From an uncultured Lachnospiraceae bacterium (GTDB lineage Bacteria > Bacillota > Clostridia > Lachnospirales > Lachnospiraceae): a stretch of DNA of 43,951 nt. Positions 13,089 to 22,083 of the stretch are shown here, in pieces (the first letter of the stretch is position 1; the number at the start of each line of letters is the position of its first letter). Location: NCBI GenBank assembly GCA_946403075.1, contig CAMIYN010000013.1, positions 1 through 43,951 on the forward strand, read 5' to 3'. A program made the translations under genes and the position numbers. The notes beneath the pieces were generated by a model. That model made no database searches, was not told the origin of the DNA, and saw only the letters and a program-made list of their open reading frames with translations.

Positions 13089-15832
13089 AAGATAAAATTT
13101 TATTAATTGATGCATATAGTATAATTTGCAGAGGTTTTTATGCCCTTCCACCACTTACATATAATGGGATGCATACAAATGCAGTCTTGGGGTTTTTAAA
13201 TATTCTTTATAAGACAATAGATGATGAAAAACCAAAATATATTGCTGTTGCTTTTGACGAAAATAAAAAAACTTTTAGACATGAATTATATAAAGAATAT
13301 AAAGGAAATAGAAAACCTATGCCTATTGAGTTAAAGGAGCAAGTCCCATATGTAAAAGATATTTTAGATGCATCTTGTGTAAAATTTTTTTCAAAAGAAG
13401 GATATGAGGCTGATGATATACTTGGGACTTTGGCAAATAAATTTGCAAGTAAGGATATAGAAGCAGTAATTTTATCTGGCGATAAAGATATGCTACAACT
13501 TGCTACGGAAAATATAAAAATTAGACTAGTTAAAACAATAAAGAGTGATATAAATATATATGAGTATTATGATAAAGATGTAGAAAAAGAATATAATATT
13601 ACTCCAACTGAGTTTATAGATATGAAAGCAATAATGGGGGATCCTTCTGATAATATAAAAGGACTACCTGGCATTGGTAAAATTACAGCAAACGATTTAA
13701 TAATTAAATATAAATCAGTTGAGAATATTTATAATCATATAGATGAGATAAATAAAAAATCGATAAAGAGTGCTTTTATAGAACATTTTGATGAAGCAAT
13801 TTTTTATAAAAAATTAGTAACTATCAAAAAAGATGTTCCTATTGATTGTGACTTAAAAGATTTAGAAATTAAAAATTTATTTAATGAGACTGCATTTTCA
13901 AAAATTAGTGAACTTGGCTTAAAATCACAGTATAAGAGATTTGATAAAAAAGTTCAAAAAAATGTTGAAACAAGTGTTCTTGTGGAAAATCCTTTTAATG
14001 AAGATGAAAAAATATCAATTAGTTTAAATAAAGATGAAAATAAAAAAAGTGAGATAATAGATTTTTTAAATAAAGAAATTATAATAGTTGATAATGATGA
14101 CAAAATAATTGAGTTAAAAAATAAGATTGTAGAAGAAAAAGAAAAAATAGCAGTATTTATATATATAGATTATGTTGGTAGTGAAAATAGAATATCATCT
14201 ATCACATTTACAGATAAAACCTATGTCTCAATAGGGGTTGATTATAAAAAGGAAATTATAGAGACAGATGCAAAAGTTTATTTATTTGATTTAAAAAGTT
14301 CGTTAAAATATTTTGATACAAATTCAAATATATTTGAAAAATTTAAAATTAAAAATAAAGAAAAATTTGAAGATATTTCTATAATGTCTTATGTATTAAA
14401 CTCGAATCTCGCATCTCACACATATTCTAATCTTATGAAATACTATTTTGGAATAACTCTGGAAGCTGAAAAAGAGTATCTAAAAAAGAATAATCTAATT
14501 AACTATATTAATGAAAAAAATTATAAAGAAGATTTTATCAAATATGTGACAACAAAGTCAAAGTCTGCATATATTTTATCTGACCTTTTGTCAAAAAAAA
14601 TAATCAGTGAAAAACTTGATAAAATATATTATGAAATAGATTTACCATTGAGTTTTGTGTTATACAATATGGAAAAAATTGGCATTTTAGTTGATAAAAA
14701 AGAGCTATCAAAATATGATAAAGACCTAGATGAAAAAATAAACAATTTAACAAAAGAAATTTATAATTTGGCAGGTTTGGAATTTAATATTAATTCACCA
14801 AAACAGTTGGCAGATGTTTTGTTTAATAAACTAAATTTGACCTATGAAAAGAAAAAAGGTGAAAAAGTATCTACATCAATAGAAGTATTAGAAAAGCTGA
14901 GAGATAAACATGAAATTATAGATAAAATAATTTTTTATAGGACTGTTAGTAAATTATCTACAACATATGCAAAAGGTATGATTGAGTATATAGATACAAA
15001 TAATAAAATTCATACATCATTTAATCAATGCGAGACAGCAACAGGTAGACTTTCAAGTGAAAATCCAAATTTACAAAATATACCTATAAAGACTGAACTT
15101 GGAAAAAAATTTAGGAAGGTGTTTATCCCAAGTCCAAATACTAAATTTATTGATGCAGACTATTCACAGATTGAATTAAGAGTGCTCGCCATAATGTCAA
15201 AAGATAAAGAATTAATAAATGCATATAAAACAGGAGAAGATGTTCATACAATTACTGCAAGTCAAGTTTTTTCTATTGATAAAAGTAATGTGACTGATGA
15301 AATGAGAAGAAAAGCAAAAGTTGTAAATTTTGGAATTCTATATGGGATGTCATCTTTTACACTTGGTGAAGATTTAAAAATAGATATAAAAGATGCAAGA
15401 GAATATATAAATAGATATTTTGACAAATATAAAAATGTTAAAGAATATTTGGATAATGCAGTGAAAAATGCCGAAGAGACAGGGAAAACTACCACATATT
15501 ATGGCAGGAATAGATATATACCTGAATTTAAATCAAATAGTCCTATGATAAGGGCATTTGCTAAAAGGGTAGCAATGAATTCTCCTATACAGGGAACAGC
15601 AAGTGATATTATAAAAATAGCTATGTTAAATATTGAATCAGAATTAGATAAAAATAATTTAAAGAGTAGAATGATTTTACAAATTCACGATGAAATATTA
15701 ATAGAGTGTGTTAGTGGAGAAGATGAAAAGGTTAGAGAAATATTGAATAAATGTATGAAGGATAGTTTCACTTTTGATATACCACTTGCAATAAATATAA
15801 AAGTAGGTTCTAATTTTGAAGAGGTTCACTAA
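13085..15832 (+). CDS. polA: DNA polymerase I
   Basis: 915 residues. The N-terminal 5'-3' exonuclease (about 1-290) has DENKKTFRHELYKEYKGNR, YEADDILGTLA and GLPGIGKITA. A central 3'-5' exonuclease fold (about 305-490) follows in which the usual DxE active-site motif is not visible (IYIDYVGSEN stands where FDTET would be), so proofreading is probably absent, as in many Firmicutes. The polymerase domain (about 530-915) has motif A DADYSQIELR from residue 690, motif B RRKAKVVNFGILYG from about 741 and motif C HDE at 868-870. It fills repair gaps and replaces Okazaki primers. It overlaps the upstream gene by four bases and is one base from the next. Confidence 0.96.
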   Translation: MKDKILLIDAYSIICRGFYALPPLTYNGMHTNAVLGFLNILYKTIDDEKPKYIAVAFDENKKTFRHELYKEYKGNRKPMPIELKEQVPYVKDILDASCVKFFSKEGYEADDILGTLANKFASKDIEAVILSGDKDMLQLATENIKIRLVKTIKSDINIYEYYDKDVEKEYNITPTEFIDMKAIMGDPSDNIKGLPGIGKITANDLIIKYKSVENIYNHIDEINKKSIKSAFIEHFDEAIFYKKLVTIKKDVPIDCDLKDLEIKNLFNETAFSKISELGLKSQYKRFDKKVQKNVETSVLVENPFNEDEKISISLNKDENKKSEIIDFLNKEIIIVDNDDKIIELKNKIVEEKEKIAVFIYIDYVGSENRISSITFTDKTYVSIGVDYKKEIIETDAKVYLFDLKSSLKYFDTNSNIFEKFKIKNKEKFEDISIMSYVLNSNLASHTYSNLMKYYFGITLEAEKEYLKKNNLINYINEKNYKEDFIKYVTTKSKSAYILSDLLSKKIISEKLDKIYYEIDLPLSFVLYNMEKIGILVDKKELSKYDKDLDEKINNLTKEIYNLAGLEFNINSPKQLADVLFNKLNLTYEKKKGEKVSTSIEVLEKLRDKHEIIDKIIFYRTVSKLSTTYAKGMIEYIDTNNKIHTSFNQCETATGRLSSENPNLQNIPIKTELGKKFRKVFIPSPNTKFIDADYSQIELRVLAIMSKDKELINAYKTGEDVHTITASQVFSIDKSNVTDEMRRKAKVVNFGILYGMSSFTLGEDLKIDIKDAREYINRYFDKYKNVKEYLDNAVKNAEETGKTTTYYGRNRYIPEFKSNSPMIRAFAKRVAMNSPIQGTASDIIKIAMLNIESELDKNNLKSRMILQIHDEILIECVSGEDEKVREILNKCMKDSFTFDIPLAINIKVGSNFEEVH

Positions 15833-15833
15833 T

Positions 15834-16118
15834 ATGTATGATATAGAGAGTGAAAATATTATACCATTTAGTATGTTAAGAATAAGTTTCCTTGAATTAT
15901 CAGAATTTTCGGGTTCAAGTAAGGGAATGAGATATATTATTAAAAAAGAAATAATTGATGATAAAAAAATTTTGATGGTGTATACATATAAAGATAAATT
16001 TAATTTTAAAAATACAAAAGATGAAGAAATAATAAAAAAAAGTTTTGATTTTTCAAAAGATGGGATAGAAGACATAAAAAAATATTTAACTGAAATAAGG
16101 GATAAGTATAGTAATTAA
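15834..16118 (+). CDS. Small conserved-looking protein between polA and coaE
   Basis: 94 residues from the ATG at 15834 (MYDIESENIIPFSM). GAAGAGG lies just upstream inside the end of polA, and an earlier in-frame ATG at 15816 is buried in polA. It is a mix of beta strands and charged helices with no motif I recognise and no signal or membrane segment. Its stop shares one base with the coaE start (TAATG). The tight packing argues it is a real gene of the polA-coaE operon. Confidence 0.6.
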   Translation: MYDIESENIIPFSMLRISFLELSEFSGSSKGMRYIIKKEIIDDKKILMVYTYKDKFNFKNTKDEEIIKKSFDFSKDGIEDIKKYLTEIRDKYSN

Positions 16119-17476
16119 TGAAGATTTTGGGGATTACTGGTAAAATTGGTTCAGGGAAGACTACCGCAGTAGACATTATAAAAAATAAATATAATGTTCG
16201 CATTTTAAATTTGGATGATATCGCAAAAATGATAATAAAAGAAAAAAAAATTGAGTTTAAACTTGTAGAAGATAGTTTTTTATCAAGTAAAGATTTGAAT
16301 TTTGTAAAGTCAACTATTCATCCAATTGTCTGGGATAAAGTAAAAAAAGAAATCAAAAATTTAAATAATATTTATGATATAGATTTTGTTATTATAGAGA
16401 CTGCACTTCCAAGTGAAGTTTTTTTTGATATTTGTGATAATACAATATGTATTGATAGTAAAAAAAATATTGAGTTATTAAAGAGTAATAGAGATTATAA
16501 TGACAAAAAAATTAAAATGATTTTAGAAGAACAAAAACAATATGAAGCATTTTATAAATTATGTGATAAATTTATAAATAATGATTATGATAAAAAAGAA
16601 TTTATTAATGTTATACTTGATAGTATAAATGAAATCTATACAGATAAATCTAAAAATAAAATAAAAATAGTATCCATAAGAAGTAGTAGTGAAGGTAATT
16701 GCACTTTTATATCAAATGGCAATAAAAATATATTGGTTGACTGTGGAATAAGTATAAAAACCTTAAATGAGTGTCTCTGTAATTATGATTTAACATTAGA
16801 TGATATAGATGCAATTTTTATAACACATAAGCATTCAGATCATATAAAATCAATTGAAGCTATACTTTCAAAATATAGAATTAAAATTTTTGGATTAAAA
16901 GAAACCTTGTTAGACATATATAATTATTTAATAAATAAAAATATTTCCGTAGATACAAAATTATTTTATCCTCTACATATTCAAAATAATTTTTCAAATT
17001 CTTATAGTGTAAAGATTGATGATAATATGAAGGTAAAGTATTGCGAGGCTTATCATGATGTACCTTGTATATTTTACAAATTTTATATAGAAAATTTAAC
17101 TTTTGCAATTTTGACAGATTGTGGAATGTTTGATTCAAATATTATAAATTTTTTGTTAGATGTAAATTATTTAATGCTTGAATGTAATTATGATATAGAG
17201 ATGTTGACAAAAAATACAAATTATCCAGATTATTTAAAAAAGAGAATAGCTGGAACTAAGGGTCATATGTCAAATGTTGATTGCACAAGATTAATCTATG
17301 AAATAGCAAATGATAAATTAAAACTAGTATGTCTATCTCATATAAGTAAAAATAATAATACAGAAGAATTTGCATATAGATTTGTGACAGAATATCTAAA
17401 TGAATTAAATGTAGAAAATAAAATGTTACCTAAGATAATCACTGCATCAAGAGTTAGAGAAACAAGAATATATTAA
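16118..17476 (+). CDS. Fusion of dephospho-CoA kinase and a YycJ-like metallo-beta-lactamase
   Basis: A single 452-residue frame carries two enzymes. Residues 1-~178 are CoaE: P-loop GKIGSGKT (8-15), the LNLDDIAK motif, TIHPIVW and the ILEEQKQYE lid. It phosphorylates dephospho-CoA in the last step of CoA synthesis. Residues ~183-452 are an MBL-fold hydrolase of the YycJ/WalJ type: SSSEGNCTFIS, LVDCGIS, the metal motif THKHSDH (H237, H239, D241, H242), TDCGMF and GHMS. Such proteins are nuclease-like DNA repair factors. The join is a short linker (about 174-183) with no stop or evident frameshift. The two are often neighbours in clostridia; here they are one protein. Whether it is cut afterwards is unknown. 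Confidence 0.88.
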   Translation: MKILGITGKIGSGKTTAVDIIKNKYNVRILNLDDIAKMIIKEKKIEFKLVEDSFLSSKDLNFVKSTIHPIVWDKVKKEIKNLNNIYDIDFVIIETALPSEVFFDICDNTICIDSKKNIELLKSNRDYNDKKIKMILEEQKQYEAFYKLCDKFINNDYDKKEFINVILDSINEIYTDKSKNKIKIVSIRSSSEGNCTFISNGNKNILVDCGISIKTLNECLCNYDLTLDDIDAIFITHKHSDHIKSIEAILSKYRIKIFGLKETLLDIYNYLINKNISVDTKLFYPLHIQNNFSNSYSVKIDDNMKVKYCEAYHDVPCIFYKFYIENLTFAILTDCGMFDSNIINFLLDVNYLMLECNYDIEMLTKNTNYPDYLKKRIAGTKGHMSNVDCTRLIYEIANDKLKLVCLSHISKNNNTEEFAYRFVTEYLNELNVENKMLPKIITASRVRETRIY

Positions 17477-17514
17477 TGAAAATTATAAAAAGTCAAATAA
17501 TTTATTTAAGATTT

Positions 17515-17570
17515 TTCATGGAACTTTAATCATTTAGTCCTATTAAAAATGAAATTTTGAAAACTTTGGA
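17515..17570 (-). repeat. AT-rich dispersed repeat, copy C
   Basis: Read on the minus strand it contains TTTTCAAAATTTC and ACTAAATGATTAAAGTTCCAT, related to copy A at 3316. It lies in the gap after the coaE fusion gene. Confidence 0.45.
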
Positions 17571-17587
17571 TTTAAGATTTACAATAA

Positions 17588-17614
17588 AAAAAGGCATAAA
17601 TATTTTTATGCCCT
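17588..17614 (-). terminator. Terminator of rpmB
   Basis: GGCATAAA (minus strand) pairs with TTTATGCC, followed by TTTTTTTATTG. The rpmB stop codon (17608-17606) is inside the hairpin. Confidence 0.75.
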
Positions 17615-17791
17615 TTCCACTAAACCAGATTTTAAACATTTTGTACAAACATACTCTTTTTTATTTCCTGAACTAGTTTTTATCATAACATGTTTTAAAT
17701 TTGATTTAAAAATTTTGTTTGATCTTCTATGTGAATGGCTAACTTGATTGCCAAAATGAACACCTTTTTCACATACACAACATTTTGCCAT
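17606..17791 (-). CDS. rpmB: 50S ribosomal protein L28
   Basis: 61 residues, the usual length. It begins MAKCCVCEKGVHFGNQVSHSHRRSNK, a family hallmark, and has the second cysteine pair CTKC near the end, so it is the zinc-binding form (CVCEKG/CTKC). It is part of the large subunit. A GGAGG site lies before the ATG, with its own promoter at 17826-17854. It is transcribed divergently from rpmE. Confidence 0.95.
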   Translation of the reverse strand: MAKCCVCEKGVHFGNQVSHSHRRSNKIFKSNLKHVMIKTSSGNKKEYVCTKCLKSGLVERA

Positions 17792-17825
17792 AGAATAACC
17801 TCCTTATGTATATTGCAATTTGTTT

Positions 17826-17854
17826 AGTATAACATCATTTTTTAAAATTGTAAA
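17826..17854 (-). promoter_or_regulatory. Promoter of rpmB
   Basis: On the minus strand TTTACA (17854-17849), 17 bp, TATACT (17831-17826). Confidence 0.65.
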
Positions 17855-17881
17855 GAGCATATACCTATCTTATTAAATAAA

Positions 17882-17917
17882 ATTGTTAAAAAACAATATT
17901 TACAAGAATTGTTTTTT
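17882..17917. promoter_or_regulatory. Inverted-repeat operator candidate at the rpmE promoter
   Basis: AAAAAACAAT (17888-17897) and ATTGTTTTTT (17908-17917) form a perfect 10-bp inverted repeat that surrounds the -35 box. An additional ATTGTT (17882-17887) makes a second inverted pair with AACAAT (17892-17897). Three half sites of one motif at a promoter suggest a regulator-binding site. The regulator is not known. Confidence 0.45.
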
Positions 17918-17927
17918 GTGTTAAAAT
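17899..17927 (+). promoter_or_regulatory. Promoter of rpmE
   Basis: TTTACA (17899-17904), 17 bp, TAAAAT (17922-17927), 45 bp before the rpmE ATG. Confidence 0.6.
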
Positions 17928-17971
17928 CGTTATGTTATATGGTTGGAAATCATATAGAAAAGGGGGTAAAT

Positions 17972-18181
17972 ATGGCAAAAGAAGGAATACATCCAAATTA
18001 TGTTGAATGTAAAGTAACTTGTAACTGTGGCAATGAATTTACTACAAGGAGCACAAAGCCACAAATCCATGTTGAAATATGTTCTAAGTGTCATCCTTTT
18101 TATACTGGTCAACAAAAATCAGTAGCAGCAAGAGGAAGAATTGATAAGTTCAATAAAAAATTTGGAATCAAAGGAGAATAA
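17972..18181 (+). CDS. rpmE: 50S ribosomal protein L31 (zinc-binding type)
   Basis: 69 residues. The start is the ATG at 17972 ([10 protein letters not shown]), preceded by AGGGGG; an in-frame ATG at 17909 would add 21 residues unlike the family. The zinc ligands CNC (VTCNCGNEF) and CSKC (EICSKCHPF) are present, so it is the C+ form usually made under zinc-sufficient conditions. It belongs to the large-subunit central protuberance. A short terminator hairpin immediately follows its stop codon. Confidence 0.94.
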   Translation: MAKEGIHPNYVECKVTCNCGNEFTTRSTKPQIHVEICSKCHPFYTGQQKSVAARGRIDKFNKKFGIKGE

Positions 18182-18206
18182 GGGCGACTTTTCGCCCTTG
18201 ATTTTT
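18180..18206 (+). terminator. Terminator or attenuator between rpmE and DUF1385
   Basis: AAGGGCGA (18180-18187) pairs with TCGCCCTT (18192-18199), followed by GATTTTT. The T run ends right at the ATG of the DUF1385 gene, so read-through must occur, or another promoter must exist, for that gene. Confidence 0.75.
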
Positions 18207-19145
18207 ATGTCAAAGAAAAAATATAGTGGAATAGGTGGTCAAGCAGTTTTAAATGGCATTATGATGAGAAGTAGAGATGAATATTCATTAGCTGTGAGAT
18301 TGGATGATGGAAGCATAAAAGTAGAAAAATCAAAATATGAAATGTTAAAAGATAAATATAAAATTCTTTCCTTCCCCTTTATAAGGGGAATTTTTGCGAT
18401 GGTAGATTCACTTATTTTGGGAACTAAAACACTTAGTAGAAGTGCAGAGCTTGCAGTAGAAAATGAAGAAATTGTAGAAACAAAATTTGAAAAATTTCTT
18501 AAAGAAAAATTTGGTAAAAGGGGAGAAGATTTTTTACTTGGATTAATAACTATTGTATCCTTTATTGTAGCACTAATGGTTTTTATGCTGCTACCTGCAG
18601 GTGTTGGGAGTCTAATTAGAATTTTTATAAAAAATAGATTGATAGTTTCTGTAGCAGAAGGTTTATTTAGAATTATATTATTTGTCTTGTATATTAAATT
18701 AATTTCATTTATGCCAGAGATAAATCAAACTTTCATGTATCATGGAAGTGAACATAAATGTATAAACTGCATAGAGAGTGGACTTGATTTAACTGTTGAA
18801 AATGTTATTAAGTCAAGTAAAGAGCATAAGAGATGTGGGACATCATTTTTAGTTATTGTTATGATGATATCAATAGTTTTTTTTATGTTTATACAAATTG
18901 AAGATATAAAAATTAAATTTTTATCAAGGATACTTTTAATTCCTATAGTCGCTGCTATCTCATATGAATTACTTTTATTTATGGGTAAATTTGATAATAA
19001 ATTTGTAGATATAATTTCAAAACCTGGTATGTGGATGCAAGGACTCACTACAAAAGAGCCAACAGAAAAACAAGTAGAGGTTGCAATAAGAGCTGTCAAT
19101 GAAGTATTTGATTGGAAAAAATTTATAAAAGATAATTTTAGTTAA
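18207..19145 (+). CDS. DUF1385 membrane protein
   Basis: 312 residues from the ATG at 18207 (MSKKKYSGIGGQAVLNGIMMRS), the conserved start of DUF1385; an upstream in-frame ATG at 18141 lies inside rpmE. GGQAVLNGIMMRS, FRGIFAMVDSL-like and YHGSEHKCINCIE are the family's conserved blocks, with about four membrane segments (around 110-150, 160-190, 225-250, 260-285). The function is unknown; in clostridia it commonly sits between rpmE and prmC, as here. There is no Shine-Dalgarno, because the terminator hairpin of rpmE occupies that place. prmC follows after 5 bp. Confidence 0.88.
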   Translation: MSKKKYSGIGGQAVLNGIMMRSRDEYSLAVRLDDGSIKVEKSKYEMLKDKYKILSFPFIRGIFAMVDSLILGTKTLSRSAELAVENEEIVETKFEKFLKEKFGKRGEDFLLGLITIVSFIVALMVFMLLPAGVGSLIRIFIKNRLIVSVAEGLFRIILFVLYIKLISFMPEINQTFMYHGSEHKCINCIESGLDLTVENVIKSSKEHKRCGTSFLVIVMMISIVFFMFIQIEDIKIKFLSRILLIPIVAAISYELLLFMGKFDNKFVDIISKPGMWMQGLTTKEPTEKQVEVAIRAVNEVFDWKKFIKDNFS

Positions 19146-19150
19146 AATGT

Positions 19151-20059
19151 ATGAAAATTAATGATATATTAAATGATGCAATAGAGATTCTTAAAAAAAA
19201 CAAAATAGAAAATTCATATTTTGATTCGAGAGAGATTTTGTTAAATTTATTAGAAATGGATTTATCGAGTTTTTTGTTTTTATATGATAAGGAATTAGAA
19301 GAAATATATGAAAAACGATTTATACAAAATTTAATTAATGATTATAACCAATTAATTAATTATAGAGCAAATAATGTCCCCCTCCAATATATACTAAATG
19401 AAGCATATTTTTTAGGATTAAAATTTTATGTAGATGAGAGAGTGTTAATTCCAAGATTCGACACAGAGGTTTTGGTGGAAAAAGTTTTAATGGATAATAA
19501 TGATAAAAATAAAACAGTGCTTGATTTGTGTACTGGAAGTGGATGCATTGCTATAAGTTTATCAAAACTTGGTGATTTTAAAATAGTTGTTGGAAGTGAT
19601 ATATCAAAAGATGCTATTGAAGTTGCATCAAAAAATGCTAATGATATTTTGGATTATGAAAAAAAAGATATGGAAATGAATAAAGAAATTTATTTTTTAC
19701 AAAGCGATTTGTTCCAAAGCATATACAAAGTATCTGATTCAATTGGTGTAGATAAATTTGATATAATAACTGCAAACCCTCCATATATAAAAACTTCTGA
19801 AATACATAAATTACAAAATGAAGTTAAAAATTTTGAACCAAGAATTGCCCTCGATGGAGATAGAGATGGACTTAAGTTTTATAGAGAAATTGCAAATACT
19901 GCAGATAAATATTTAAATATTGATGGGAAAATATATGTGGAGATAGGCTTTGACCAAAGGGATGATGTAATCAAAATATTTAAAGATAAGGGTTTTGAGA
20001 TTTGTGATGTAGTAAAAGATTTAAATAAGATAGATAGAGTTATTGTTGTAAAAAAATAG
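19151..20059 (+). CDS. prmC: Release factor glutamine methyltransferase PrmC
   Basis: 302 residues. A helical N-terminal domain (about 1-90) binds the release factor. A Rossmann-type methyltransferase domain follows, with the SAM-binding DLCTGSGCIAISL and the catalytic/substrate motif ANPPYIKTSEI. It methylates the glutamine of the GGQ motif in RF1 and RF2 to speed peptide release. In many Firmicutes prfA (RF1) comes next, but here a MATE gene follows. RF2 (prfB), a substrate, is at 27819 in this window. Confidence 0.93.
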   Translation: MKINDILNDAIEILKKNKIENSYFDSREILLNLLEMDLSSFLFLYDKELEEIYEKRFIQNLINDYNQLINYRANNVPLQYILNEAYFLGLKFYVDERVLIPRFDTEVLVEKVLMDNNDKNKTVLDLCTGSGCIAISLSKLGDFKIVVGSDISKDAIEVASKNANDILDYEKKDMEMNKEIYFLQSDLFQSIYKVSDSIGVDKFDIITANPPYIKTSEIHKLQNEVKNFEPRIALDGDRDGLKFYREIANTADKYLNIDGKIYVEIGFDQRDDVIKIFKDKGFEICDVVKDLNKIDRVIVVKK

Positions 20060-20080
20060 ATATTATATTGAGGTGTAAAA

Positions 20081-22075
20081 ATGGATGAAAGTACATATTT
20101 AGGAAGTGAAAAAATAAGCAAATTGTTATTTAAGTTTTCTATGCCCTGCATTTTTGGGTTAATTATTTCAAGTCTATACAATATAGTTGACCAAATATTT
20201 GTGGGGCAGGGGATAGGATATCTTGGGAATGCAGCAACAGGAATTATTTTTCCTCTAACTATGATTGGACTTGGGATAGGAGTATTTTTTGGTGATGGAG
20301 TATCTGCTACAATTAGTGTAGCACTTGGTAGAGGTGAATCAAGAAATGTTGATAAGGCAGTAGGCACAAGTATGGCTGTGTCTTTTGTAGTAGGATTAGT
20401 TTTTACAATTATTTATTATTTACTTGGTGATAAGATTTTATATTTAGTAGGTGCTACATCTGCAAATATTGATATGGCGAGAGAATATGGATTTGTAATT
20501 TTTTTGATGATGCCAATTTTTATAGTACAAACCACGATGTCAAGTGTCATAAGAGCAGATGGAAGCCCAGTTTATGCGATGGTTGGAATGCTTGCTGGTG
20601 CTATATTTAATATAATTGGCGACCCTGTTGCAATTTTCATTTTAAAACTTGGTATTTCAGGTGCTGGATATGCAACTATTTTGGGACAATTACTTAGTTT
20701 TATAATTTATGCATTTTATTTTAATAAAACTAAAAATTTTAATTTAAAAAAACAGAGTTTTATACCAAAATTTAGTGTCCTAAAGAGAATCATGGCACTT
20801 GGTTCATCAAGTTTACTCACACAAGTTGCAGTTGTAATTGTTACTGTAGTAAATAACATTTTGCTGGTTAAATTTGGGAATATGTCAAGGTATGGAGCAG
20901 ATGTATCACTTGCTGCTTTTGTAGTAGTGATGAAATTGTTTCAAATAGTTTTGTGTGTAGCAATAGGGATAGCAGCTGGGGGACAACCAATAGTAGGATA
21001 TAATTATGGTGCAAAAAAATATGATAGAGTAAAAGAATTGCTTAAAACAATGTTACTTTGGACTACTATAACTTGCGGTATATGTTGGATATTATTCCAA
21101 ATATTCCCAACCTTTTTTGTAGAGTTATTTGGATCTGATAATAGTGATTATATATATTTTGCAACACTTTGTCTTAGAATTTATTTAATACTATTGGTTC
21201 CTGCTTGTTTAGTAAAAGTATGTGCTATATTTTTACAGTCAATAGGTGCGGCAAGATTAGCAGCTCCACTATCTATATTTAGAGATGTTTTGCTTATTAT
21301 TTTTTCAATATTATTAGCAAATAGAATTGGTATAGAGGGAATATTTTATGCTGCCCCAATCACTGATATTTTTTCATTTGGTGTAACACTTATGATTATG
21401 GTTAGGATTATTAAATCATTTAGTGTGAGTGAAGAAGTAAAAGAAGTAGATGTATTAGACAATAAAAATGTATTAATTAATGAATTGATAAAGCCATCAA
21501 AGAAAGGTGTAATAGTTGCTATATCAAGAGAGCATGGAACTGCTGGAAAGAGAATAGGAGAATTAATAGCAAAAAAACTAAATATACCATTTTATTGCAC
21601 TGAAATTATGAAGATAGCAAGCATTGAAAGTGGTATTTCAAATGAATTTATAAAAAATATAAATACTAATGATGATACAGTTTTGGGTGGATATTATATG
21701 AGTTCATCATCAGTTCAATATGCAATGACAGCACAGGCAAATGCTATTAATAAAATTGCAGATGCTGGCTCTTGTGTAATGGTTGGTAGAGCTTGCAATT
21801 ATGTCCTTAAAGAGAGAGAAAATGTAGTAAAAGTATTTATACATGCTCCATTTGAGTATAAAGTAAATAAAGTAATAGAGATGTATAAAGATAATAAGGT
21901 AAAAGCAGAATCTTTTGTTAGGATGTCAGATAATGCAAGGGCAAGATATTATAAGAGTGTATCAGGGCATGAGTGGAATGATTCAGATCAATTTGATATT
22001 TCAATAAATGCAAGTATTGGGGTAGAAGAGTCTGCAAATGTTATATGTAGTTATATAGAAAATGTTATAAAATAG
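20081..22075 (+). CDS. MATE-family efflux transporter fused to a cytidylate-kinase-like domain
   Basis: 664 residues, about 200 longer than a normal MATE. Residues ~1-450 are a complete 12-helix MATE exporter (IVDQIFVGQGIG, RADGSPVYAM, GQPIVGYNYGAKKYDRV). After a ~15-residue charged linker, residues ~470-664 form a cytidylate-kinase-like P-loop domain: GVIVAISREHGTAGKRIG, IANKIAD-like helices, SCVMVGRACNYVLKE, then RARYYKSVSGHEW and DISINAS. The family normally phosphorylates CMP, but the cytidylate-kinase-2-like branch is poorly studied. The domain should be cytoplasmic at the end of the last helix. It forms a tight operon with prmC, a binding lipoprotein and an ECF S component. Confidence 0.88.
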   Translation: MDESTYLGSEKISKLLFKFSMPCIFGLIISSLYNIVDQIFVGQGIGYLGNAATGIIFPLTMIGLGIGVFFGDGVSATISVALGRGESRNVDKAVGTSMAVSFVVGLVFTIIYYLLGDKILYLVGATSANIDMAREYGFVIFLMMPIFIVQTTMSSVIRADGSPVYAMVGMLAGAIFNIIGDPVAIFILKLGISGAGYATILGQLLSFIIYAFYFNKTKNFNLKKQSFIPKFSVLKRIMALGSSSLLTQVAVVIVTVVNNILLVKFGNMSRYGADVSLAAFVVVMKLFQIVLCVAIGIAAGGQPIVGYNYGAKKYDRVKELLKTMLLWTTITCGICWILFQIFPTFFVELFGSDNSDYIYFATLCLRIYLILLVPACLVKVCAIFLQSIGAARLAAPLSIFRDVLLIIFSILLANRIGIEGIFYAAPITDIFSFGVTLMIMVRIIKSFSVSEEVKEVDVLDNKNVLINELIKPSKKGVIVAISREHGTAGKRIGELIAKKLNIPFYCTEIMKIASIESGISNEFIKNINTNDDTVLGGYYMSSSSVQYAMTAQANAINKIADAGSCVMVGRACNYVLKERENVVKVFIHAPFEYKVNKVIEMYKDNKVKAESFVRMSDNARARYYKSVSGHEWNDSDQFDISINASIGVEESANVICSYIENVIK

Positions 22076-22083
22076 AGGTAAAT

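Noticed and set aside
15816-15833. Longer N-terminus for the small gene after polA
   Set aside because: It would lie inside polA; the ATG at 15834 has a suitable ribosome site and avoids the overlap.
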